24,794 bases of DNA, taken from the NCBI GenBank assembly GCA_002348535.1, contig DEBL01000355.1, positions 1-24,794 on the forward strand, written 5' to 3'. Under the pieces are notes generated by a model. It made no database searches. It had not been told where the DNA came from and saw only the letters and a program-made list of their open reading frames with translations. The stretch is from Deltaproteobacteria bacterium UBA2957. Lineage in GTDB: Bacteria; Myxococcota_A; UBA796. The position numbers and the translations under genes were made by a program. Below, piece after piece: positions 13,543 to 20,663 of this stretch; within the stretch, counting starts at the first letter, position 1; each line of letters starts with the position of its first letter.

Positions 13543-14706
13543 CTAGCTAAGACGTCGAGAATCTTGGTTTTCAGCGATGTAGGAGCATCGGTAAATCGGC
13601 ACGCCTCGCCCATTTCGCATGCGAACACGCTCGTCGACGATTTGTGCAGTGATGCCGGCGATCCGTGCGAACCCGAACAGCAGAGTGTAATAGTCCGAGT
13701 CGGTCAATCCACTCGCATTGAGCAGGGTTCCAGAAACCGCATCCACGTTCGGGTATGGGTTCGAGATCTTCGGGTTTTCCTTCAGCACCTTGACGGCACG
13801 CTCCCGCATCGCGAGAGCCGTCTTGAACAGTGGGTCGTCACCGCAGATTTCACGGCCAAGACCGTACTGGACCGTGGCACGTGGGTCCTCAGCGCGTAGC
13901 ACTGCGTGACCAAAGCCGAAGATCTTACCGCCACCTGACAGGGTGTCGCGTACAAACTGCTCAATCTCGTCCGGGTCGGTGGTTCCGACGCTCTTTACGA
14001 AGTTGAGGCATTCTTGGTTGGCGCGTCCATGCAGCGGTCCGTACAGGCCCGCCATGGCTGCGGCTAGGCTGGAGAATTGATCTGCATGTCCCGAGGCAAC
14101 AGCCTTGCCCGTAAACGTGGAAAGGTTCCCACCGCCGTGATCCATATGGAGAATGTAGAAGGTGCGGAGCAGCTTGGTCAACTGTTGCTTGTCGGCACCC
14201 GGTACGCCCATCATGTGGACGAAGTTTTCTACCAATCCGAGGCTGGGATCGGATGGAATGGGATCGCCCCAGCCGGACCGGATTCGAAAAATATTGGCGA
14301 TCAGTTCAGCCGACCGGGCGACCAAGTTTAGGCCGTCCTCATAGAAGTCGCCTGTTTTGCCCGTCATGCCCAAGAGTGTCAGGCCGTTGATGAGCCACTC
14401 CATCGGGTGTCCATCCTTGGGGAGGGCCTGCAGGGTCCGAACCACCGCTCCGTCTACGGATGCACGGGCCGCAAGATCTTGCTTAAACGCCGCGAGTTGG
14501 TCGTCGTTGGGCAACTCTTTGTTGTACAGCAGGTAAATCGCTGACTCAGGGTCGAGATTCGCCAAGTCTGCGATCGGGTAGCCCACGTAAGAGACTCCCT
14601 GTTGGGGATCGACCCGACTTGTCCGAACGTGACCCACCGGAAACCGGCGTAGACCCGTGTTTAAGTGTTGCTCTGTAATCTCAAAGAGGACGTTTTCGCC
14701 GCTCAT
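13543..14706 (-). CDS. gltA: Citrate synthase, mitochondrial-like type
   Basis: Condenses acetyl-CoA and oxaloacetate to citrate. 387 residues from ATG 14706; the frame stays open upstream, but GGGAG eight bases before this ATG supports it. Catalytic residues are present: H226 ('GPLHGRANQE'), H267 ('GFGHAVLRAEDPR') and D322 ('NPYPNVDAVSG'). The 'GHAVLRxxDPR' and 'PNVDAxSG' versions match the eukaryotic/mitochondrial form rather than the 'GFGHRVYK' form of most bacterial enzymes. Mitochondrial-like synthases are known in Geobacter and other former deltaproteobacteria. The C-terminus is short ('YIAENQDSRRLS'). It is followed by sucC and sucD; 110 bases separate it from plsX. Confidence 0.95.
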   Translation of the reverse strand: MSGENVLFEITEQHLNTGLRRFPVGHVRTSRVDPQQGVSYVGYPIADLANLDPESAIYLLYNKELPNDDQLAAFKQDLAARASVDGAVVRTLQALPKDGHPMEWLINGLTLLGMTGKTGDFYEDGLNLVARSAELIANIFRIRSGWGDPIPSDPSLGLVENFVHMMGVPGADKQQLTKLLRTFYILHMDHGGGNLSTFTGKAVASGHADQFSSLAAAMAGLYGPLHGRANQECLNFVKSVGTTDPDEIEQFVRDTLSGGGKIFGFGHAVLRAEDPRATVQYGLGREICGDDPLFKTALAMRERAVKVLKENPKISNPYPNVDAVSGTLLNASGLTDSDYYTLLFGFARIAGITAQIVDERVRMRNGRGVPIYRCSYIAENQDSRRLS

Positions 14707-14749
14707 GGTTTGCACTCCCGTTTGTGTTGTGGAGAAAACCATATCCAGC

Positions 14750-14766
14750 CAGCGCCGCCTGCGCTG
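14750..14766. other. Hairpin between plsX and citrate synthase genes
   Basis: CAGCGC - CGCCT - GCGCTG, a perfect six-pair stem in the plsX-gltA gap. On the minus strand it precedes a TTTTC about 12 bases later, so it could weaken readthrough or protect a processed gltA-sucCD transcript. It does not look like a full terminator. Confidence 0.4.
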
Positions 14767-14816
14767 TTTGAAATTCGATCCTTTAGCGAGACTCTGCGCG
14801 GAAACTTCAAGCCCGT

Positions 14817-15818
14817 TCAATCCACGGGCATCATGCCCCGGCGAATTTGGCCCGAAAGGTCGTGCTCGATCGCCTTGTTGGCGACTCGTATGGCATTCCG
14901 AATTGCACGGGCGTTGGACCGGCTATCGGCCTTGATGATCACCGACTCAAAGCCCAGCAGGGGCGCTCCACCGTACTGCCGCCAGTCCGTCATAACCCGC
15001 AGTTGCCGCAGCCCTTGACTCAGCATTGTGAGTCCCAATCGCCATAAAAACTTGCGGGCGTACGCATCCCTGGCGAGGTCGGTCACGACTTCTGTCACAC
15101 CTTCCAGCATTGCGAATACGACGCTTCCGACAAACCCATCGCAGACGACCACATCGACGGAGCCTCGGGGTAGATCAAGCCCCTCTACATTGCCCACAAA
15201 GTGGACGGCTGGATGCCGAGAGAGGTGTTCGTGCGCCTGTTGGATGGCGGGGGTCCCGTGGGTCAGGTTTTTTCCATTGGAAAGAAGGGCGACCGATGGA
15301 CGTGGATTCGCGGAGATGATCTGTGCGTATGCGGACCCCATCACAGCAAAGCTCACGAGATCCTCTGCGGAGGCCGTCTGAGTCGCCCCCACATCCAGCA
15401 ACAGAGCAAAGGGATCTTCTTTGGGTCCGTGACGCTGTTCAGTGGGGTGTACGGCTGCGAGTGCAGCGCGACGAATTCCAGGCAAATACTTGAGTCGATC
15501 GGTGGCCATTGCCACAAGGGTGTCTGTGTGACCGGCAGTGACAAGGGCATCTGCACCGCCGCGGGCGAGAATATCCATTGCGACTTCAATAGAGGCGTTG
15601 GTCTTGGTTGTGCCGTCGGTGGACACGGGAGAAGAGTGGGCGACTTGTATGCGTCTCGAATCGTGGCTGAGTGAGCCAAGTGTTTCGGTGATGAGTCGAG
15701 CGTCACCCACCAAAATCATCTGAATGGAGTCAGACTCGAGGGACAGTTCAGCGGCACCCGCTACGGTGGGTCCAACACCGATTTCACCTCCCATCGCATC
15801 GATTACCACCCGGGTCAC
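14817..15818 (-). CDS. plsX: PlsX-family phosphate acyltransferase, divergent
   Basis: PlsX converts acyl-ACP to acyl-phosphate for phospholipid synthesis. 333 residues from GTG 15818 (AAGGTG Shine-Dalgarno). The family fold is clear: 'VVIDAMGGE' at the start, 'DVVVCDGFVGSVV', 'YGGAPLLGF' and 'NARAIRNAI'. Several near-invariant family motifs are changed: the usual 'AMGGD' is 'AMGGE', 'AGNTGA' is 'AGHTDT', 'DVGAN' is 'DVGAT', 'DGFxGN' is 'DGFVGS', and the late 'HGxS' is 'ADSRS'. It also lacks its common neighbours rpmF and fabH. It may be a housekeeping enzyme of a divergent lineage or a repurposed paralogue. It follows the M1 peptidase gene by 32 bases and precedes gltA. Confidence 0.85.
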   Translation of the reverse strand: MTRVVIDAMGGEIGVGPTVAGAAELSLESDSIQMILVGDARLITETLGSLSHDSRRIQVAHSSPVSTDGTTKTNASIEVAMDILARGGADALVTAGHTDTLVAMATDRLKYLPGIRRAALAAVHPTEQRHGPKEDPFALLLDVGATQTASAEDLVSFAVMGSAYAQIISANPRPSVALLSNGKNLTHGTPAIQQAHEHLSRHPAVHFVGNVEGLDLPRGSVDVVVCDGFVGSVVFAMLEGVTEVVTDLARDAYARKFLWRLGLTMLSQGLRQLRVMTDWRQYGGAPLLGFESVIIKADSRSNARAIRNAIRVANKAIEHDLSGQIRRGMMPVD

Positions 15819-15850
15819 GGCAGCACCTTAATCGCGAAGGATCATGCGCA

Positions 15851-18397
15851 TCACCCGTCGGTCCGAACCCGTTCGAGGGCATCAAGACGGCTTCGCATTT
15901 TCTTGTTTTGATCGCGGAGTCGGTCGAGGTCGCGTCGAAGTTGACCGGTTTCTCCGCCGTTCACATTGGCCTTGTTGATTCGCTGGATCGCTTCGTATGC
16001 ACTTCGTCGGACCCGACCGTCGGACTGGCCTTCGTGAATCGACCGGAGGATCGGCAATGCATGGGGTGAACCCGTCACACCGAGTGCTGCGATTGCCGTG
16101 TACTTCAGTCGAAAGCCCCCGGTTTGCACCATCTCAATTAATGCCTCGACAACGTCGGAACGCACAGAATCCACGCGCTTGGCCAAGCGACCCATCGATG
16201 CGGCAGCGGTGCAGCGGGCTCGCTCGGGTTTCTCGGGGGCGGTCCATTCCAGCAGCGTTGGCAGTACTGTCGGATCATGGGTCAGGGCAAGTCCTTCGAG
16301 CATCCTGCATGAAAGTACGGCACCCCAGCAGGGTCGCTGTGCGACGTCCATGGCAATGGATACTGCATTCTTATGTTTCAATCGACATAATGATCGGATG
16401 GAGTTTCCTTCAACCTGCAGCGATGGGTCGCCATTGGTGGCGATGTGTGTCAGGGCCTCCACCACGTCGGGGTGGTGCGGGAGGTGCCCCAACGCATCGA
16501 CAATGGCCGCTCGGGACTTGCAGTGAGGATCAGCAATGGCTGCGAGCAGCGCCTCGCGAGCCGCATCGGTGCCTTGGTTGCCCAATAGCGGCGCAATCTC
16601 GGCTCTTACGCCCCAGAAAGGGTCAGATTTTAGTGCGGCACCCAAGGCAGCGATTGCCTTTGGTGACCCATCCTTAGCAAGCGCTTTTGCAGCGCGTATG
16701 CGACCAACGACACAGGAGTCGCCGGTCAGCGATGCGGTCAGCAGCGCCGAACTTCCTTCTACGCGCATATCTGAGAGGAAGCGAAAGCCGTGGTCGACTT
16801 CGATGCGAACGGGTTCTTCAGCCAGTGGAATCGCCCATGTCTTGGCGCGTTCGGTCACCGGTAGATGGATTGGGTGCTCGCCGCTTTCGGTCACAGCGAG
16901 CAGTGCAAGATTGAAACGGTAGGCCTCGGGCGTGCCTTCCCCCTTCTGACGCTGCGTCACGGTGACCTTGAGCAGGCCTTTTGCCCATGCCACCTTCACG
17001 GTCAGCGCGGGATGACCTGCACTCATAATCCAGTCATGGAAAAACCCATCGAGGTTCCGCCCGCTTGCGGTTTCCAGCGCCACCTGAAAATCTCTCGTGT
17101 GAACCGTGCTGTGGGCATTCGTGTGCAAGTAATCTTTGACCCCGGTCCAAAACGCTTCCTCCCCCAATTCGCCTCGTAAGGTGTGGACAACAAGGGCGGC
17201 CTTTTCGTAGAGGTGCCGGTCAAACATGTCGATCGGCTCGCGGAATCGATAGCTGACGATCGGTCTCTTGTAGCGACCCGCACATTCAGCGAGGTAATTC
17301 TTGAGGTCTCCATACAGATGGTACATGGCCTCATCGATGCCAAGATCGTGGGTTTTCCAGAGAATCTCTGAGTACGTGGCCCACGACTCGTTGAGGTATC
17401 CCTGTGACCAATCTTGGCACGTCAGCAAATCTCCAAACCACTGGTGCGCCAACTCATGAGCAATCAGATCCTCTGCATCCCAGTCCAGTGCAGCTCGTTC
17501 ATCGGTCAACACAAGGTCCGTTAGCGTGGTGCTTGCGACATTTTCCATGCCGCCAAAGATGAAGTCATGCACGACGACTTGGTCGTACCGGGGCCACGGA
17601 TAGGGGTAGCCGTACTGCTTCTCGAAGAAGGCAATCATGGCCGGGGTTTTGTCGAAAATTCGCTTGAAATCGGCCTCTGAAACGCCCTTGGGTGCCAAGT
17701 AACGCACGGGTACCGTGCCGTTGGGGTCCTCGTACACCTCGAAGTCTCCGACACAGACGGTAAACAGGTAGGCCGGCATGGGTTCGGTTTGCTCCCAACG
17801 CCAAGTGGTTCCCTCTTGTTGTTTTAGGCGGCCATTGCCGATGGCCTGCATGCCGTCTGGGACAGTGAATGTCATCGTCCACGTGCACTTGGTTGATGGG
17901 TGATCGATGCACGGGAAAAAATAATGAGCGTCTTCGTCTTGGCATTGGGACCAAGCCATCGGGGTTCGGTTCGGTTCGGCGGCAGTCGGGCCGGTGAAGT
18001 ACAGACCGCGTGTGGGGCAACCGTGCCACGTGATTGTGATCGTTTCGCCCGATGGATTGACGCCCTTGATGCGCAGTTTTCCATCGGACTCGCTGAATCC
18101 GAGTGGCTCGCCTTCCGCGTTAACGACAGAATCCACATCGAGGTCGTCGAAATCGAAGACAACCTCGCCCATCCCGATCGGCAGCGGCTCAATTCGCAAC
18201 TGCGCTTCGCCAATGAGCGTCTTTTCATACGGGTCGATGTCCAGCGACAGATCGATGTGACGCAGGATGTAGCCGTGGTCCGGTGCGTAGTGGGGCTCCA
18301 CCCCCGGCTCAGCGAAGCCGGGTTGAGCATCAAGCGCGAACCCAAAGAATGCAGCTTCTAGGTTAAGCGACTTGTCGGTAAGAAACTGATTCGGCAC
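15851..18397 (-). CDS. M1-family zinc aminopeptidase with HEAT-repeat C-terminus
   Basis: Predicted cytosolic aminopeptidase; no signal peptide. 848 residues from GTG 18397. The N-terminal beta domain (about 40-230) includes 'WSQCQDEDAHYFFPCIDHP'. The catalytic domain has the exopeptidase motif 'GGMEN' (282-286), zinc site H314-E-L-A-H318 and, 19 residues on, E337 in 'NESWATY'. The usual M1 C-terminal helical domain is replaced by repeated 30-residue helical pairs of HEAT/PBS type (about 560-800, e.g. 'AIAALGAALKSDPFWGVRAEIAPLLG'). A charged coiled-coil tail follows (about 812-846). The HEAT array may bind a partner or gate substrates, an inference. It lies between a DUF429 gene and plsX in one long minus-strand run. 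A hairpin overlaps its Shine-Dalgarno. Confidence 0.94.
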   Translation of the reverse strand: MPNQFLTDKSLNLEAAFFGFALDAQPGFAEPGVEPHYAPDHGYILRHIDLSLDIDPYEKTLIGEAQLRIEPLPIGMGEVVFDFDDLDVDSVVNAEGEPLGFSESDGKLRIKGVNPSGETITITWHGCPTRGLYFTGPTAAEPNRTPMAWSQCQDEDAHYFFPCIDHPSTKCTWTMTFTVPDGMQAIGNGRLKQQEGTTWRWEQTEPMPAYLFTVCVGDFEVYEDPNGTVPVRYLAPKGVSEADFKRIFDKTPAMIAFFEKQYGYPYPWPRYDQVVVHDFIFGGMENVASTTLTDLVLTDERAALDWDAEDLIAHELAHQWFGDLLTCQDWSQGYLNESWATYSEILWKTHDLGIDEAMYHLYGDLKNYLAECAGRYKRPIVSYRFREPIDMFDRHLYEKAALVVHTLRGELGEEAFWTGVKDYLHTNAHSTVHTRDFQVALETASGRNLDGFFHDWIMSAGHPALTVKVAWAKGLLKVTVTQRQKGEGTPEAYRFNLALLAVTESGEHPIHLPVTERAKTWAIPLAEEPVRIEVDHGFRFLSDMRVEGSSALLTASLTGDSCVVGRIRAAKALAKDGSPKAIAALGAALKSDPFWGVRAEIAPLLGNQGTDAAREALLAAIADPHCKSRAAIVDALGHLPHHPDVVEALTHIATNGDPSLQVEGNSIRSLCRLKHKNAVSIAMDVAQRPCWGAVLSCRMLEGLALTHDPTVLPTLLEWTAPEKPERARCTAAASMGRLAKRVDSVRSDVVEALIEMVQTGGFRLKYTAIAALGVTGSPHALPILRSIHEGQSDGRVRRSAYEAIQRINKANVNGGETGQLRRDLDRLRDQNKKMRSRLDALERVRTDG

Positions 18398-18402
18398 GTA
18401 GA

Positions 18403-18424
18403 CCCCCGCAAACAGGATCGGGGG
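18403..18424 (-). promoter_or_regulatory. Hairpin overlapping the Shine-Dalgarno of the M1 peptidase gene
   Basis: On the transcript, CCCCCG (18424-18419) can pair with CGGGGG (18408-18403) across a ten-base loop. The G-run is the apparent ribosome binding site, five bases before GTG 18397. Further upstream another C-run (GACCCCCC) could compete. This could limit translation or act as a weak terminator after the DUF429 gene; no T-run follows. Confidence 0.4.
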
Positions 18425-18453
18425 CTATCGCAGCCGACGGGGGGTCGCCAGTG

Positions 18454-19215
18454 TCAGGCGCCCGCGGGTGCGTTGCGCGTGGTCGGGAGCAGCACGTATC
18501 CAGTGTCTTGATCACCAAGATAAGCACAGTCTTCCGGCCCGCGTATGTTCAGGTACGCGGCTGTGTACGCCGAGAGGACTGCTTCCAGACGCTCTTCGAG
18601 TTCGCCCACTCGGCTCCCGTTGCAACTCGGAAGGTCGGCCTCGATCAGTTCATCGAGCGCGGCCGAGTCAATCATGGGCGGGTGCGCAGCAGTCAGAAGG
18701 TTGTCGACGTTTTCGCGATATCGCGCGACGGCGTCTTTCCGTGCCCCGACCGGGCCAATCTTGAGCCGAATTGGTCGCTCGACACCGAAGAGAAGGACTT
18801 GAGTGGCTTGGTTGTACGTCTCGATGACTCGATCGCCCTCGGCGGAGGGGTCGGGATCGAATCCCATCCGCATCAGCGCGCGACCGATGGTCCGTGGATG
18901 GGAGGCGTTGACCAAGTTGACCTGGTATTCATCAACCTTGTGGGCAGCAAAGTGCTCGTGCAACTGGGCGTCACAGGGTCGCTGGCCGCCCATGTTTTCC
19001 ACGATGATTGGGGCATTCACGGCGAGGGTCACTCCGTCTCGACCGCGATTGCGAGCAATCCAGCCCAGAATGTCCTCGTGGGCCCGAAGAGAGCAGCTTG
19101 AAACCAGCTTGAGGCCGTCTTCGTGAAGTTCGAGCACTGCTCCGCCGGAAGAATGGCGGGGTGCCCATGCGAGGTCAAGACCTAAAAATCGAGGGGGACG
19201 GGGACGACGGCTCAC
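18454..19215 (-). CDS. DUF429-family protein (predicted RNase H-fold nuclease)
   Basis: 253 residues from GTG 19215 (AAGGA five bases upstream). Family features: 'FLGLDLAW' (10-17), 'LAVNAPIIVENMGGQRPCD' (64-82), 'VIETYNQAT' (130-138) and the C-terminal 'AYLGDQDTGYVLLP' (231-244). DUF429 proteins are predicted RNase H-like nucleases of unknown biological role. D14 and E132 match expected acidic positions. Asn replaces the usual Asp in the 'DAP' motif (here N67), so activity is uncertain. It is the first gene of the minus-strand run leading into the M1 peptidase, plsX and gltA; 56 bases with a G/C-rich hairpin separate it from the peptidase gene. Confidence 0.82.
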   Translation of the reverse strand: MSRRPRPPRFLGLDLAWAPRHSSGGAVLELHEDGLKLVSSCSLRAHEDILGWIARNRGRDGVTLAVNAPIIVENMGGQRPCDAQLHEHFAAHKVDEYQVNLVNASHPRTIGRALMRMGFDPDPSAEGDRVIETYNQATQVLLFGVERPIRLKIGPVGARKDAVARYRENVDNLLTAAHPPMIDSAALDELIEADLPSCNGSRVGELEERLEAVLSAYTAAYLNIRGPEDCAYLGDQDTGYVLLPTTRNAPAGA

Positions 19216-19561
19216 TGTGATTCCTTGTTGGTTTAGGCGGGACCCGCGTTGGGTCCGAGACCAGATCGCTAACCGATTCCGGATAGAACGCGACAGATTT
19301 AGCGGACAAGTGCGGATCGATCAGGGTCGTCGCTCCCTCTTTTGGTATTTCTGCGGGGAACCATCCGAAGGTACTGCGATCAATGGTGGCCGTTTTTAGC
19401 CGTATCGGGTAGGCGGCGTACGGCGGAAATATTCGTACGTAAGTGCACAATGGATGCGTAAAACTATTCGCACCCCAGCAGAAGAAACCGCGAAACGAAT
19501 TCCGCAATAGCTAAAGTAAATTCGAGTCTAAATGTTGTCGCGTCAATCGTTTAGTCGGTTT
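19216..19561. other. Intergenic region between DUF429 gene and sigma-54 promoter
   Basis: No convincing gene. It must hold the promoter of the DUF429 gene (minus) and any upstream activator sites for the sigma-54 promoter (plus). One perfect hairpin, GGACCC - GCGTT - GGGTCC (19240-19256), lies in the DUF429 leader. A CGTACG palindrome lies near 19434, inside 'ATTCGTACGTAAGT'. A 15-base element (19533-19547) recurs at 11264-11278. A 110-codon minus-strand frame here (19175-19507) lacks protein character and overlaps the DUF429 gene. Confidence 0.5.
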
Positions 19562-19577
19562 TGGCACGGCAGTTGCA
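19562..19577 (+). promoter_or_regulatory. Sigma-54 (RpoN) promoter
   Basis: TGGCACG-GCAG-TTGCA matches the -24/-12 consensus (TGGCACG-N4-TTGCW) at every defined position, with GG and GC at the required ten-base spacing. Transcription would start near 19588, leaving a leader of about 109 bases before the OMP gene at 19697. Such promoters need an AAA+ enhancer-binding activator; no such gene is in the window. Confidence 0.85.
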
Positions 19578-19591
19578 CTGGATGGTCACGG

Positions 19592-19659
19592 CGCAGCACA
19601 CCCAATGCTGCGGCACGAAGTTGTACTTCGGAACCTGAAAACCAAATGGGCTCGCCCAT
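19592..19659 (+). promoter_or_regulatory. Structured 5' leader with three tandem hairpins
   Basis: Within the predicted leader lie three consecutive perfect stem-loops: CGCAGCA/TGCTGCG (19592-19612, 7-base loop), CGAAG/CTTCG (19616-19630, 5-base loop) and ATGGG/CCCAT (19646-19659, CTCG loop). A purine-free C/A stretch and the Shine-Dalgarno follow. They could stabilise the OMP mRNA or serve as a small-RNA or protein target. No T-run suggests termination. Confidence 0.55.
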
Positions 19660-19696
19660 CATCAGGAATCCAACCCAACCCAAACTGGAGATAATC

Positions 19697-20602
19697 ATGA
19701 AAAAGCTGTCCCTCACTGCATTGGCGCTCTTTTCAACCTCGGCGATGGCCACCGACGCACGCGTTGTGGCGCATCAAGGAAACGCTGGTATGCGAGATTC
19801 CACCGACTATAAAACCTACCTGTCTCGGACCGATGATGGCCCTGACAGCGTGTTCTTCGATCTCGACAACAATGGAACCGGCGTACTCTCTGGTGCCTAC
19901 AAGGCCAACGGCGGTGCTATCACGCTGTCGCAAAACATGACCGGAGACGCAACCGAGATCGGCTACTATTCGGCCGACGGTGACGCCGGCTACGGCGCCA
20001 TTCTTGAGGTGATCAACATGGAATCCTTCAGCCTCGGCGGTGGGTACGGAACCACATCGGGCGATACGGATATGAGCTACGGCGGTCAGATCACCAAGAC
20101 GGGCGACGACATCGGTCTGACGGTGGGTGTGATTAGCCGCGAGCTCACCAAGAAAGACGTCACCACATGGTCTGCGATCCTTGCCCACGGTGAAGCCGGA
20201 CAGGTGATCAACGCCAACTATGGCATGGGCTTCCGCCACGCTGGCGATCGTTCCAAAGCGGCTATCACCTTCGGACCCAACCTTGGCGTCACGCTGCCGT
20301 CCGAGGGCGACATGGCCATCGACCTGAGCCTTGTGTCGGCCAACATCGCGGGCGAGTTTGCGCTCAACGACTGGTTTGGCCTTCGTGGCTCCGTTGTGTC
20401 GGATTTCATGGTGGTCGATCCCACCGGTGAGTTGGACCTCGCCACCTCGGGTGTCTCTCCAATGTTTGGTGCATCCATGGATTTCGAGGGCACCGACCTC
20501 GACCTGGTGATCGACCCGAACAGCATCATGAATGGTCCCTACTTCCTGACCGGTGCGGCCTCCGCCCCGGCGGTCATGATGTCGGCCCGATTCGACATCT
20601 GA
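19697..20602 (+). CDS. Secreted beta-rich protein, probable outer-membrane barrel
   Basis: 301 residues from ATG 19697, supported by GGAG six bases upstream. A textbook Sec signal peptide, 'MKKLSLTALALFSTSAMA', is likely cut before TDA (18/19). The mature part is Gly/Asp/Thr-rich with alternating hydrophobic strands ('FSLGGGYGTTSGDTDMSYGG', 'IGLTVGVISREL', 'WFGLRGSVVSDFMVV') and ends '...VMMSARFDI'. This suggests an 8-12-stranded outer-membrane barrel. The last residue is Ile rather than the usual Phe/Trp, with Phe at -3. No named family recognised. The frame stays open upstream to 19532, but that part crosses the sigma-54 promoter and is not coding. Expression probably depends on sigma-54, and a perfect hairpin terminator follows. 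It is probably monocistronic. Confidence 0.85.
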   Translation: MKKLSLTALALFSTSAMATDARVVAHQGNAGMRDSTDYKTYLSRTDDGPDSVFFDLDNNGTGVLSGAYKANGGAITLSQNMTGDATEIGYYSADGDAGYGAILEVINMESFSLGGGYGTTSGDTDMSYGGQITKTGDDIGLTVGVISRELTKKDVTTWSAILAHGEAGQVINANYGMGFRHAGDRSKAAITFGPNLGVTLPSEGDMAIDLSLVSANIAGEFALNDWFGLRGSVVSDFMVVDPTGELDLATSGVSPMFGASMDFEGTDLDLVIDPNSIMNGPYFLTGAASAPAVMMSARFDI

Positions 20603-20616
20603 TTGGATGAAAATGG

Positions 20617-20650
20617 CAATGCCCGTGTCGGTTTTCCGGCACGGGCATTG
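20617..20650. terminator. Hairpin terminator between convergent OMP and hydrolase genes
   Basis: CAATGCCCGTGTCGG - TTTT - CCGGCACGGGCATTG: a 15-pair stem with a single G-T wobble and a four-base loop. It lies 14 bases after the OMP stop and 13 bases from the hydrolase stop. The T-tract is weak (TTGTGT), but the stem is long enough to serve both directions. Confidence 0.8.
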
Positions 20651-20663
20651 TTGTGTCAGACCG

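Noticed and set aside
14707..14820. N-terminal extension of citrate synthase
   Set aside because: The added residues are basic and unlike the family; GGGAG with proper spacing supports ATG 14706.
19175..19507. 110-codon minus-strand frame upstream of the DUF429 gene
   Set aside because: Composition is not protein-like, it overlaps the DUF429 start in another frame and has no good ribosome site.
19532..19696. N-terminal extension of the OMP gene
   Set aside because: It would run through the sigma-54 promoter and hairpin leader; the signal peptide and Shine-Dalgarno place the start at 19697.
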